From Stappia taiwanensis (GTDB lineage Bacteria; Pseudomonadota; Alphaproteobacteria; Rhizobiales; Stappiaceae), in assembly GCF_014635285.1 (NCBI RefSeq), contig NZ_BMCR01000002.1, forward strand, positions 62,001 through 126,000: a stretch of 64,000 bases of DNA, in the 5' to 3' direction. Under the pieces are notes generated by a model. The model was not told where the DNA came from and did no database searches. It worked only from the letters and a program-made list of their open reading frames with translations. The position numbers were made by a program, and so were the translations under genes. Of the stretch, positions 27,295 to 35,497 are shown in pieces; the first letter of the stretch is position 1, and the number at the start of each line of letters is the position of its first letter.

Positions 27295-27939
27295 TCAGAC
27301 TTCATCTGCGGTGACGACCCAGCTCTCCTCGGCCGCATCCTCGCACCATTTGCGCATCAGCGGATGCGCCATCACCGCCTCGGCATAGCCCCGTTCCACC
27401 TCCCCCATCGGCAGCCGATAGGTGAGAAAGCGGCTCACCACCGGCGCGTAGAAGCAATCGGCGGCGGAAAAGGCGCCGAAGAGGTAGGCACCGCCCGCGC
27501 CATGCGCCGCCCGGCAGTCGCGCCAGATCTCGCGGATCCGGTCGATATCCTTGCTCGCATCCGGCGTCTTGGGGTGCGGTGCCGGGCTGCGGCGCAGGTT
27601 CATCGGATAGTTGCCGCGCAGATCGAAGAAGCCGGAATGGAACTCGGCGCAGATCGAACGAGCATGCGCACGCGCCGCCCGGTCCGCCGGCCACAATCCG
27701 GCCTCGGGAAAGCGCTCAGCCAGATACTCGATGATGGCAAGGGAATCCCAGACGGTGATGTCGCCATCCACGAGCACCGGCACCCGGCCGGCCGGCGAAG
27801 CCTCCCGCACCTTCTCGGGGAACTCCGGCGTGTCCAGCAGTACCAGAACCTCCTCGAAGGGCGCACCGGTCAGGCGCGCCGCAAGCCAGGCCCTGAGCGA
27901 CCAGGAGGAATAGGTCTTGTTGCCAATCACCAGTTTCAT
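27295..27939 (-). CDS. Glutathione S-transferase family protein
   Basis: A 214-residue GST with an N-terminal thioredoxin-like domain (MKLVIGNKTYSSWSLRAWLA, ASPAGRVPVL and DSLAIIEYLAERFPE) and a helical C-domain (AADCFYAPVVSRFLTYRLP). The NKTYSSWSLR signature places it near the zeta/YibF-like bacterial GST group. In the family this signature contains the catalytic Ser. Substrate unknown. The start was set at MKLVIGN, with a G-rich site just before it; four extra residues from 27951 are possible. The gene ends just before the mccB control region. Confidence 0.88.
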   Translation of the reverse strand: MKLVIGNKTYSSWSLRAWLAARLTGAPFEEVLVLLDTPEFPEKVREASPAGRVPVLVDGDITVWDSLAIIEYLAERFPEAGLWPADRAARAHARSICAEFHSGFFDLRGNYPMNLRRSPAPHPKTPDASKDIDRIREIWRDCRAAHGAGGAYLFGAFSAADCFYAPVVSRFLTYRLPMGEVERGYAEAVMAHPLMRKWCEDAAEESWVVTADEV

Positions 27940-27993
27940 CGAAACCCCCATCTGTCTCGAAAAGGAACAGGAAAAAGCAGACCGCCGCTCGGC

Positions 27994-28398
27994 TCAGCCG
28001 GCGTTCCCGCCCTCTACCGGTCCGCCTGCCGCCTTCCAGGCGCCGAAACCGCCGTCGATATGCGCGACCGGGGCCAGTCCCATGTCCTGCACCGTCTTGG
28101 TGGCCAGCGCCGAACGCCATCCGGCGGCACAGAAAAAGACGAAGCGCTTGTCCTCACCGAACACCGGCTTGAAATAGGGACTGTCCGGATCGACCCAGAA
28201 CTCCAGCATGCCGCGCGGCGCATGTACGGCGCCGGGCACCCGCCCTTCCCGCTCCAGCTCGCGAATGTCGCGGATATCGACGAGCACCGTGCCGGGATCC
28301 CCCGTCAGCGCGATGGCCTCCCGGGCCCCGAGCGTTTCGATCGCCGCATTGGCCTCGTCGACCAGCGCCTTGTACCCCTTGCGGATCTGTGCGGACAA
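27994..28398 (-). CDS. Rhodanese-like domain protein
   Basis: A 134-residue single-domain rhodanese. Core features are ALTGDPGTVLVDIRDIREL, GRVPGAVHAPRGMLEFW and the active-site loop FFCAAGWRSALA, with the catalytic Cys in a CAAGWR loop, followed by IDGGFGAWKAAGG. It is likely a sulphurtransferase or sulphide carrier in the cytosol. I chose a TTG start preceded by GGAGG at a 7-bp distance; the frame upstream is Arg-rich and unlike the family. It is co-directional with the GST gene 54 bp downstream. Confidence 0.87.
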   Translation of the reverse strand: MSAQIRKGYKALVDEANAAIETLGAREAIALTGDPGTVLVDIRDIRELEREGRVPGAVHAPRGMLEFWVDPDSPYFKPVFGEDKRFVFFCAAGWRSALATKTVQDMGLAPVAHIDGGFGAWKAAGGPVEGGNAG

Positions 28399-28562
28399 AC
28401 TCCTGCCTCCCCTCGACCTGTCTCGGTCCCTGCTTGGGGACCGTCCTACCGGCCGAGAGTGTCGCCGCCGCCGCCGGCAAAGACAAGCCACAAACCATGG
28501 CCGCTGGCTCTGCTGCGGACAACCTCGGGACGAGGCCCGGACAGGCGCGCGCGGCTGAACGC

Positions 28563-28593
28563 AAAAAGGGCGTGGCCACCGCCACGCCCTTTT
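28563..28593 (-). terminator. Intrinsic terminator of the small membrane-protein gene
   Basis: A perfect 13-bp stem, AAAAGGGCGTGGC and GCCACGCCCTTTT with a CACC loop. It lies 35 bp downstream of the 44-codon gene and has a T run on the minus strand. The stem also has T residues on the plus strand, so it could work in both directions. Confidence 0.85.
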
Positions 28594-28629
28594 CTGAAGC
28601 CAATGCTGAAACCTAAAGGCCGTTCGCGT

Positions 28630-28764
28630 CTACTGGATCGCGACCACTGCCGTCTGGGTCACATCGGAGCTGCCGAAGACATAGAGCAACGCCAAGGCCC
28701 CGCCTGCCAGAACCACGGCCCACGCCGTGACACCCCAGCAGGACTTCTGAATGTTCTCGTCCAT
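28630..28764 (-). CDS. Small single-pass membrane protein (44 aa)
   Basis: An unrecognised 44-residue protein: a polar start (MDENIQKSCWG), one transmembrane segment (about residues 12-31, VTAWAVVLAGGALALLYVFG) and a short tail SSDVTQTAVVAIQ. Evidence for it being real: an AAGGA ribosome-binding site 5-6 bp before the ATG, a single clear membrane helix, and a strong intrinsic terminator directly after the stop. It is too short to assign to a family. It may be an accessory subunit or an envelope regulator; nothing nearby reveals a partner. Confidence 0.6.
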   Translation of the reverse strand: MDENIQKSCWGVTAWAVVLAGGALALLYVFGSSDVTQTAVVAIQ

Positions 28765-29057
28765 GAAAATCCTTTGTCCGAAGGAAGGCGGCAAAGGCCC
28801 CAGCCACATGCCGTGTTCGGTCGGGCGGTGATTTAACGATTTGGCAACACTTAGGCAAGGACTATTTCCGCCCTACCTGCCGTGCGCGTCATGCATAACC
28901 CGGCAACCGGGGGCCGGCCAGCGAAAACGGCTGGCGTCCGCGCCGCCCGCATCCCCAGCGAAAGCGCCAGTTTCTCCCGCACAGGCTTGATTGGCGCCGA
29001 AGAGGTCGGCATGCTTCGCGCCGCGCGGCATTTGGCCGCCCCGGAAGAAGGCGCCCC

Positions 29058-29819
29058 ATGACGATCCTTTCCACGATGGACATTCTCGCCCTTGGCTGGT
29101 TCCTCTCCGCCTGGATCGTCTTCAACATCGCGGTGGAACTGACGCCGCTGCGCAATCACACCCTGTCCCATCTGATGGAGCGCCACCGGCGCGGCTGGAT
29201 GACCAGCATGAGCCGGCGCGCGGTGCGGATCATGGATGTGGGCATCGCCGGCGGCCTGCAGCAGGGAACCGCGTTCTTCGCCTCCACCTCACTTCTGGCG
29301 ATCGGCGGCTGCTTTGCCTTGCTCACTTCGCGCGAAGCGGTGTTCAATCTATTGTCGGATCTGGGGGTGAACAGTGCCGACAGCCCGGCGGCCTGGGAGC
29401 TGAAGGTGATCGGGCTGGCGCTGATCTACGCCTATGCCTTCTTCAAGTTCGGCTGGGCCTATCGGCTGTTCAACTACGCGACCATCCTGATGGGGGCGGT
29501 GCCCGATCGCGGCGATGAGATGTCCGACGAGGACATCCGCACCTTCGCCATCGAGGCGGGCGAAATGAACGTCCTGGCCGGGCGCCATTTCAACCGGGGA
29601 CAGCGCGCCTTCTTCTTCTCCATCGGCTATCTGGGCTGGTTCGCCGACCCGCGCCTGTTTGCGCTCACCACCCTGTTCGTGCTGTTCGTGCTGATCCGCC
29701 GTCAGTTTGTCTCCAAGGCCAGATCCATCGCCGCGTCGGCGCACCAGCTTCCATCACCGCCAATCGCCGCCAAGGGCGGGGTGAACACCAGCGCCGGCTC
29801 GTCGAAGCCCTTGAGCTGA
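29058..29819 (+). CDS. DUF599 family membrane protein
   Basis: A 253-residue protein with about four transmembrane segments (near residues 8-26, 72-90, 110-130 and 190-215), conserved loops LSHLMERHRRGWMTSMSRR and FKFGWAYRLFNYATILMGAVP, and the helix GEMNVLAGRHFNRGQRAFFF. These match DUF599. Its function is unknown. Its last 39 codons (after RRQFVSKARS) overlap the 3' end of the convergent cyclase gene by 118 bp. That tail is not conserved-looking and may be an extension caused by loss of an earlier stop. Confidence 0.82.
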   Translation: MTILSTMDILALGWFLSAWIVFNIAVELTPLRNHTLSHLMERHRRGWMTSMSRRAVRIMDVGIAGGLQQGTAFFASTSLLAIGGCFALLTSREAVFNLLSDLGVNSADSPAAWELKVIGLALIYAYAFFKFGWAYRLFNYATILMGAVPDRGDEMSDEDIRTFAIEAGEMNVLAGRHFNRGQRAFFFSIGYLGWFADPRLFALTTLFVLFVLIRRQFVSKARSIAASAHQLPSPPIAAKGGVNTSAGSSKPLS

Positions 29820-30949
29820 TACGACCCCAGCAGGCCGTGACGACAGCCCATGATCTCGGCGATCTGCTCCGAGACGAGGATATCCTGCTTCAGATCGCGG
29901 GTTAGCCCGGCCAGCCGCGCCGCCAGATTGACCACCGGGCCGACCACCGTGAAATCGAGCCGGGACTTGCCGCCCACATTGCCGAAGAACACATCGCCCG
30001 CATGCAGGGCAATACCGACCCGCAATTCAGGCGAGGAGCCGTCGCAGCATTGCCGATTGATCGTCCGGATGGTCTGCACCGCATCGCGCGCGGCCAGCAG
30101 CGCCCGGCGCGCGGCGGCGCGGGCCGTCTCCTCGCAGCCATAGGGAAAGACGGTCATCACCTCGTCGCCGATGAATTTCAGCACCTCGCCGCCATGGGCC
30201 TCCACCGCCTCGGTCACCGCGTTGAAATAGGCGTTGAGCAGGCCGATCAGCTTTTTGCCCGGCAACTCGTTGGACAGGCGGGTGAAACCGCGCAGATCGG
30301 TAAAGCCGACCACCGCCGAAATGGTTTCGCCATCGCCGCGCTTGATCGTGCCTTCCAGCACCCGCCGGCCGGCGCGCCGGCCCACATAGGTCTCCAGCAG
30401 GGTCTGCGCCGTGCGCTTCAGGGTCTGCAACTCGCACAGAAGCCCCAGCGGCCGGGCCAGCGCCTCGAACAGGGAGATCTGGGCGCTGGTAAAGCCCTCA
30501 GGATGGCGGGTGGCAAAGGTGACGCCCTTGATCGAACCGTCGGAAAACGGCATCGGCAGCGCCACGTAATCGGTGTAGCGGCCAGCCTGAAGGTCTTCCA
30601 CAACGCCATAGGCGGGCAGCGGCTCATTCGCCAGCAGATTGATGCGGACGGTGCGGTTCTCGGTATAGACCACCTTCAGCGGGCTGTGCTCATAGGCAAG
30701 CTCCGTCTCCGGCGTCTCCCGGAAGCTGCGCATCTCGCGCCCGCCGTCGCTCGACCACAGCACGCTTTCCGCCCGCACATTGGGATGCAGGATCGAAATG
30801 CCCGTGGTGATCCGGTCGACCGGCACGCCGGCGGCATTCAGCCGCCCGGCCAGTGCCTCCACCAGATCCAGCGCCTCGCCCAGGCGTACGGCATCGCCAT
30901 GCAGCCACTCCATGACCTCGGCGGCAATGAGTGAAGCACTGATGGTCAT
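29702..30949 (-). CDS. Class III adenylate cyclase with N-terminal sensory region
   Basis: A 415-residue protein. Residues 1-190 form a GAF-like region without membrane segments; the C-terminal part is a class III cyclase domain. Active-site residues are present: metal Asp in VVGFTDLRGFT and FIGDEVM, the purine-selecting Lys in LKFIGDE and Asp in LDFTVVG, and the transition-state Asn/Arg in VNLAARL. The Lys/Asp pair predicts ATP as substrate, so it should make cAMP. The start MTISASLIAAEVMEW follows GGAACAGG; an upstream in-frame ATG adds 24 residues of a different composition. Its 3' end overlaps the DUF599 gene on the other strand. Confidence 0.9.
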   Translation of the reverse strand: MTISASLIAAEVMEWLHGDAVRLGEALDLVEALAGRLNAAGVPVDRITTGISILHPNVRAESVLWSSDGGREMRSFRETPETELAYEHSPLKVVYTENRTVRINLLANEPLPAYGVVEDLQAGRYTDYVALPMPFSDGSIKGVTFATRHPEGFTSAQISLFEALARPLGLLCELQTLKRTAQTLLETYVGRRAGRRVLEGTIKRGDGETISAVVGFTDLRGFTRLSNELPGKKLIGLLNAYFNAVTEAVEAHGGEVLKFIGDEVMTVFPYGCEETARAAARRALLAARDAVQTIRTINRQCCDGSSPELRVGIALHAGDVFFGNVGGKSRLDFTVVGPVVNLAARLAGLTRDLKQDILVSEQIAEIMGCRHGLLGSYQLKGFDEPALVFTPPLAAIGGDGSWCADAAMDLALETN

Positions 30950-31133
30950 GACCTGTTCCTTCCTGCCCGGCACCGCAGCGCCGCCGACGCAAACCGCGCC
31001 GGGCCCCCATGTGCCGCACACACGACACTCCTTCTGCCCCTACCTGGGTCGGATGATACGTCATGTAGGGTGCATTCGCGAAATCGTGTAGCCGGGTGGG
31101 GCAAAAAGTCCTGTCTCGCCCCCTCTTTCCGGC

Positions 31134-31961
31134 TCAGTCTGCGTCCCAATGCGGGGCGAAGGACGGGTTGATGCCGCGCCCGGCGGCACTGCCCAGCGCG
31201 GTGATCGCGGCCATTTCCGCCTCCGTCAGTTCGAAGTCGAAAATCGCCGCGTTCTCCACCAGCCGCGCCGGATTGGCGGTCTTGGGGATCGCCGCCACAT
31301 TGTCCTGCTGCATCAGCCAGCGCAGGCTCACCTGCACCGCGCTCTTGCCATGGCGCTTGCCGATGTCGCGAAGGGTCTCCTGAGCCAGGACGCTGCCCTT
31401 GCCGATCGGCGAATAGGCGGTCAGGGCCATTCCAGCGTCATCAAGTGCCGCCTTGACGCTGCGCTGCGACAGCATCGGGTGATATTCCACCTGATTGACC
31501 GCCAGCGTGCCGCCGGCCAGTTCCTGCGCCTCGCGCACCAGCGCCGCGGTGAAGTTCGACACGCCGATGGCCCGGGTCCAGCCGCGGTCGCGCAACTCCA
31601 GCAGCGCCTCGATCTGCTCCTTCAGCGGCACCGCCGGGTTGGGCCAGTGGATCAGGAAGAGATCGACATGCTCAAGGCCGAGCCGGTCGAGGGAATCCTC
31701 GCAGGAGCGGACCATCTTTTCCGGGTCGAGCTGATCGTGCCAGACCTTCGTGGTGAGGAAGAAACGGTCGCGCGGCAGCGAGGCGGCGCGCAGGCCCGCC
31801 CCCACGTCCTTTTCGTTGTCATACATCGCCGCCGTGTCCACGTGGCTCCAGCCGCCCTCCAGCGCGGCCCGGACCACATCGCGGCAGATCTCGCCGGACA
31901 GCGGCCAGGTCCCGAGGCCCAGTGCCGGCATCTCGACACCACTCAGCGAAAGATACTTCAT
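31134..31961 (-). CDS. Aldo/keto reductase
   Basis: A 275-residue NADPH-dependent oxidoreductase of the AKR superfamily, of the 2,5-diketo-gluconate reductase-like type. Catalytic residues are the Asp/Tyr of HVDTAAMYDNE, the Lys of FLTTKVW and the His of LFLIHWPNP. The C-terminal NADPH-binding region includes PKTANPARLVENAAIFDFEL. The start MKYLSLSGVEMP follows GAGGAGG; the longer frame was rejected. Substrate is not deducible. It is followed on the same strand by the cyclase gene after about 185 bp. Confidence 0.92.
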   Translation of the reverse strand: MKYLSLSGVEMPALGLGTWPLSGEICRDVVRAALEGGWSHVDTAAMYDNEKDVGAGLRAASLPRDRFFLTTKVWHDQLDPEKMVRSCEDSLDRLGLEHVDLFLIHWPNPAVPLKEQIEALLELRDRGWTRAIGVSNFTAALVREAQELAGGTLAVNQVEYHPMLSQRSVKAALDDAGMALTAYSPIGKGSVLAQETLRDIGKRHGKSAVQVSLRWLMQQDNVAAIPKTANPARLVENAAIFDFELTEAEMAAITALGSAAGRGINPSFAPHWDAD

Positions 31962-32011
31962 CGGTTTCCTCCTCGACCCTGCAGCCTCGGCCTCCATGCC
32001 GCGCTTAAACG

Positions 32012-32043
32012 AAAAAAGCGGGCGGACCGGGTCCGCCCGCTTT
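32012..32043 (-). terminator. Intrinsic terminator of the clpP paralogue
   Basis: A 13-bp GC-rich stem (AAAGCGGGCGGAC and GTCCGCCCGCTTT) with a CGG loop and six T after it on the minus strand, 34 bp beyond the clpP stop. Confidence 0.85.
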
Positions 32044-32076
32044 GGTTTGGTGTGTTATCAGGCCCTCGGCCCGAGA

Positions 32077-32691
32077 TCAGTCCAGCTCGGAAACCGACGC
32101 CGCGATCTTGCCGACAAGGCCGTAGCTCATCGCCTCGTCCGGACCCATCCAGTAGTCGCGGTCGGTGTCCTTCTCGATCCGCTCCATCGGCTGGCCGGTG
32201 GCCTCGGCGAAGATCTTGTTGAGCCGGTCGCGCATCTTCAGGATCTCGCGTGCCTGAATCTCGATATCGGTGGCCTGACCGCCGGCACCGCCGGACGGTT
32301 GATGCAGGAGGAAGCGGGTGTTCGGCGTGCAGTAGCGCCGCTCCTTCGGCACCGACACATAGATCAGGGCACCGGCGCTGGCGACCCAGCCCATGCCGAG
32401 GATCCGCACTTCCGGCGCGATGAAGCGGATGGTGTCGTGGATCATGTCGCCGGATTCCACATGGCCGCCGGGCGAGGAGACGATCACGGTGATCGGATCG
32501 TTCGACACCTGCGCCATCGCCAGAAGACGGGTGCACACATCGCGCGCCAGCTCCTGGTTGATCGGGCCGGTAACGAGCACCGTGCGTGCCTCGAACAGAT
32601 GCTTGTCGACCTGAATGGACTGCTGCGTCTTGGTCTTGTCGTCGTCCTCCTCGTCGAGGCGGCTCGGCACGTTGGTCGTTTGGCTGGTCAT
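32077..32691 (-). CDS. clpP: ClpP family serine peptidase (paralogue, monocistronic)
   Basis: A 204-residue ClpP-fold protease. The Ser nucleophile is in [11 protein letters not shown], His in LLHQPSGG and Asp in [11 protein letters not shown], so the triad is intact. The N-terminus is a 30-residue acidic, disordered arm ([15 protein letters not shown]) instead of the canonical short leader, and the gene is not linked to clpX or tig. It therefore looks like one of the extra ClpP isoforms of Rhizobiales rather than the housekeeping clpXP peptidase. It might pair with the ClpA encoded in this window. The start MTSQTTN was chosen over an in-frame ATG 21 codons upstream. Confidence 0.88.
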   Translation of the reverse strand: MTSQTTNVPSRLDEEDDDKTKTQQSIQVDKHLFEARTVLVTGPINQELARDVCTRLLAMAQVSNDPITVIVSSPGGHVESGDMIHDTIRFIAPEVRILGMGWVASAGALIYVSVPKERRYCTPNTRFLLHQPSGGAGGQATDIEIQAREILKMRDRLNKIFAEATGQPMERIEKDTDRDYWMGPDEAMSYGLVGKIAASVSELD

Positions 32692-32839
32692 GCGCAAGAT
32701 CTGCTCCTTGTGAAGACGGGAATCGGCCGCGAGCGGGCAACGCCCTTTGCCCATACTTAGGCGATGCGCGCCCGCGCGGCAAAGGGGTTATCGCAAGAAG
32801 GTTTCCACTCCGTGCGGGGATATCCCGGCAAAAGCGACC

Positions 32840-33634
32840 TCATCGGTCACTCCGGCGCCATCCGCCGAACAGGAGGATCGCCAGAAAGGGCAAGGACGGC
32901 CACTGGAACCAGAGCGTGCCCAGCCCGGTCATGGCGTTCAGAAGGAAGAAGAAGCCAATGCCGCCAAGCGCCATACGGATCCGCCCAGGCTGCGCCCGAT
33001 ACCAGGCGGCGAACCCGTGCAGGGCTACTCCGAACGGGCGCCGCGCCGCCGGTTCTTGCGGCGATGGCCCATCGCTGACCGGGGCCGGCACCAGCTGCGC
33101 CCCGGCGTTGTCGCCGCCCACGCGCACCTTGTAGGTCGCCACCGGATCGGAAATGTTCTTCACCGTTTGCGCGCCCAGCGCATCGAAGCCCATGGCGAGC
33201 CGTGACTTGACCTGATCGTGAACCGGACCGGAAATGACGATGCCGCCGGGCTCGGCGACCTGCTGCAGCCGCGCGGCGATGTTGACCCCGTCGCCATAGA
33301 TGTCATCGCCCTCGACCATCACGTCGCCGAGGTTGATGCCGATACGAAACACCATGCGCTCGGCCGGCGGCAACGCCGCATTGCGCTCGGCCAGTTCGCC
33401 CTGGATCTCGGCGGCGCAACGCACCGCCTCGACGACCGAGGCAAACTCGACGATCACCGCATCGCCCCAGGTGTTGACGATCCGCCCCTCGCGCGCGGCC
33501 ACCAGCCCGCCGATGGCTGCGCGATAGCCGCGCAGCCGGTCGAGCGTGCCGTCCTCGTCCCGCTCCATCAGCCGGGAATACTGCACCACGTCGGCACACA
33601 GGATGGCCGCCAGCCGGCGCTTGACGCGTGTCAT
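32840..33634 (-). CDS. Class III nucleotide cyclase with C-terminal membrane anchor
   Basis: A 264-residue protein with the cyclase domain at the N-terminus (about 1-175): metal Asp in AAILCADVVQYSRLM and WGDAVIVEF, then IYGDGVNIAARLQQ with the Asn/Arg. The position usually held by Lys is Asn (GRIVNTWGD), as in the common rhizobial cyclase subfamily. A proline-rich linker leads to two hydrophobic C-terminal segments (GGIGFFFLLNAMTGLGTLWF and LPFLAILLFG), so it should be membrane bound. This is the reverse of the usual arrangement, where membrane segments precede the cyclase domain. Product probably cAMP; regulator unknown. Confidence 0.88.
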   Translation of the reverse strand: MTRVKRRLAAILCADVVQYSRLMERDEDGTLDRLRGYRAAIGGLVAAREGRIVNTWGDAVIVEFASVVEAVRCAAEIQGELAERNAALPPAERMVFRIGINLGDVMVEGDDIYGDGVNIAARLQQVAEPGGIVISGPVHDQVKSRLAMGFDALGAQTVKNISDPVATYKVRVGGDNAGAQLVPAPVSDGPSPQEPAARRPFGVALHGFAAWYRAQPGRIRMALGGIGFFFLLNAMTGLGTLWFQWPSLPFLAILLFGGWRRSDR

Positions 33635-33762
33635 GAAAAGGGATCCCGAACTGCCTCGTTCCCTCTTGAATGGGGGCCGGCAGCGCCAAGATCAAGGCCG
33701 GAGGTGGCAAACGGCACAGGTTTCACCCCTGGCCCGCCGCCGCCTCCGGCCGGAAAGGCCAA

Positions 33763-34938
33763 TCAGGCGGTCTTGCCAAACAGCTCCCGTCCGATCAGCA
33801 TGCGGCGGATCTCCGAGGTACCCGCGCCGATCTCATAGAGCTTGGCATCGCGCAGCAGCCGGCCGGTGGCATACTCATTGATGTAGCCATTACCGCCCAG
33901 AAGCTGGATCGCATCGAGCGCCACCTGGGTCGCCTTTTCCGAGGCGAACAGGATGGCCCCGGCCGCATCCTCGCGGGTGGTCTCGCCCCGGTCGCAGGCC
34001 CGCGCCACCGCATAGACATAGGCCCGGGCGGCATTCATGGTCACATACATGTCGGCGATCTTGCCCTGAACGAGCTGGAAGGTGCCGATCGCCTTGCCGA
34101 ACTGCTGGCGCTCATGCACGTAAGGGACCACCACATCCATCGCCGCCTGCATGATGCCGATCGAGCCGGCAGCCAGCACCGCGCGTTCGTAGTCGAGGCC
34201 GGACATCAGCACGTTGACGCCCTTGCCGACCTCGCCAAGAACGTTTTCCTCCGGCACCTCGCAATCCTGGAACACCAGTTCGCCGGTTTCCGAACCGCGC
34301 ATGCCCAGCTTGTCGAGCTTCTGCGCCACGGAAAAGCCGGGGAACGTCTTTTCGACGATGAAGGCGGTGATGCCCTTCGGCCCCGCCTGCGGGTCGGTCT
34401 TGGCGTAGATGATCAGCGTGTCCGCATCCGGCCCATTGGTGATCCACATCTTCGTGCCGTTGAGCACATAGCGGTCGCCGCGCTTCTCCGCCTTCAGCTT
34501 CATGGACACCACATCCGACCCGGCACCGGGCTCGGACATGGCCAGCGCGCCGAGATGCTCGCCCGACACCAGCTTGCCGAGATAGCGGGTCTTCTGCGCA
34601 TCGCTGCCCCAGCGGCGCAGCTGGTTGACGCAAAGGTTGGAGTGGGCGCCGTAGCTCAGCCCCACGGAGGCGGAGGCGCGGGAGACCTCCTCCATCGCCA
34701 CGCAATGCTCCAGATAGCCGAGCCCCGCACCGCCCCATTCCTCCTCCACGGTGATGCCGTGCAGGCCCAGATCGCCCATCGCCGTCCACAGCTCGGCGCG
34801 CGGGAACCAGTCTTCCTTGTCGATGCGCTCGGCGAGCGGGGCGATGGCATCCTGCGAGAAGGCACGCACGCTGTCGCGCAGCATGTCCGCGGTGTCGCCA
34901 AGATCGAAGTTGAAGACGGGAAGGTCATTGCGGATCAT
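33763..34938 (-). CDS. ivd: Isovaleryl-CoA dehydrogenase
   Basis: A 391-residue acyl-CoA dehydrogenase that oxidises isovaleryl-CoA to 3-methylcrotonyl-CoA with FAD in leucine breakdown (LiuA). Landmarks are [57 protein letters not shown], YGTxx-like [11 protein letters not shown] and the C-terminal catalytic region [20 protein letters not shown], containing the family Glu. The gene is the last of liuR-(thioesterase pseudogene)-thioesterase-ivd, 39 bp after the thioesterase. Its first codons and leader match those of the thioesterase gene (MI-xx-DLPV), reflecting a local duplication. Confidence 0.95.
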   Translation of the reverse strand: MIRNDLPVFNFDLGDTADMLRDSVRAFSQDAIAPLAERIDKEDWFPRAELWTAMGDLGLHGITVEEEWGGAGLGYLEHCVAMEEVSRASASVGLSYGAHSNLCVNQLRRWGSDAQKTRYLGKLVSGEHLGALAMSEPGAGSDVVSMKLKAEKRGDRYVLNGTKMWITNGPDADTLIIYAKTDPQAGPKGITAFIVEKTFPGFSVAQKLDKLGMRGSETGELVFQDCEVPEENVLGEVGKGVNVLMSGLDYERAVLAAGSIGIMQAAMDVVVPYVHERQQFGKAIGTFQLVQGKIADMYVTMNAARAYVYAVARACDRGETTREDAAGAILFASEKATQVALDAIQLLGGNGYINEYATGRLLRDAKLYEIGAGTSEIRRMLIGRELFGKTA

Positions 34939-34990
34939 CGAAGAACTCCAGAGAGTTGAGAGGAGCGCCGGGGCTGATCAATCGCCCAGG
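34904..34990. repeat. Direct repeat, copy A (thioesterase stop / ivd start)
   Basis: About 87 bp covering the end of the thioesterase gene, the intergenic spacer and the first codons of ivd. It aligns without gaps to 35411-35497 at an offset of exactly 507 bp, with roughly 70-75 percent identity by eye. The stop codons (34978/35485) and start codons (34938/35445) coincide in the two copies. Confidence 0.75.
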
Positions 34991-35445
34991 CCTTCCATTG
35001 CGATCAGGGTGAAGAGACCGGTGGCGACATGCACCTCGCCGTCGTCGTCGATCCCGTAGACGTCGGAGGCGGCAACCGTCAGCGTCCGGCCGGGCTTGAT
35101 CACCCGCCCCCTGGCGACAAGCCGGCGCCCCCGGGCCGGGTTGAGCAGGTTCATCTTGAACTCGCTGGTCAGCACGCCGAACCCTGGCGCGAACAGCGAC
35201 AGCGCCGCATAGCCCGCCGCGCTGTCGGCCAGCGAGGTGGTCACGCCGGCATGGAAAAAGCCGTGCTGCTGGGTCAGCCCCTCGGCAAAGCCGGTCTGAA
35301 GATCAACCGCCCCCGGCGCCAGCGCGGCGATCTCCGCCCCCAGGGTCGTCATGAAGGCCTGGCGGGCAACGCCGGTCCGCACCCGCGCGGCCCAGTCCGG
35401 ATCGTGCGGCTCGAAGGTGGCAACGGGAAGGTCATCGCAAATCAT
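34978..35445 (-). CDS. PaaI family acyl-CoA thioesterase
   Basis: A 155-residue hotdog-fold thioesterase. The core is QTGFAEGLTQQHGFFHAGVTTSLADSAAGYAALSL (HGxxHxG active-site loop, here excerpted), then FKMNLLNPARGRRLVARGRVIKPGRT. It would release acyl groups from CoA in the leucine pathway, perhaps to recycle CoA from dead-end or toxic acyl-CoA. It is located between liuR and ivd and cotranscribed with them. The start follows the leader shared with ivd. A broken second copy lies immediately upstream. Confidence 0.88.
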   Translation of the reverse strand: MICDDLPVATFEPHDPDWAARVRTGVARQAFMTTLGAEIAALAPGAVDLQTGFAEGLTQQHGFFHAGVTTSLADSAAGYAALSLFAPGFGVLTSEFKMNLLNPARGRRLVARGRVIKPGRTLTVAASDVYGIDDDGEVHVATGLFTLIAMEGLGD

Positions 35446-35497
35446 CGAAAAATCTCCTGGCAGTGAAAAAGATGCCGGGGCAGATCAATCGTCGAGA
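35411..35497. repeat. Direct repeat, copy B (pseudogene stop / thioesterase start)
   Basis: The partner of 34904-34990. It contains the stop codon of the thioesterase remnant, the spacer and the thioesterase start. Together with the 417-bp-offset match inside the genes it documents a tandem duplication of a thioesterase unit followed by a deletion in the upstream copy. Confidence 0.75.
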
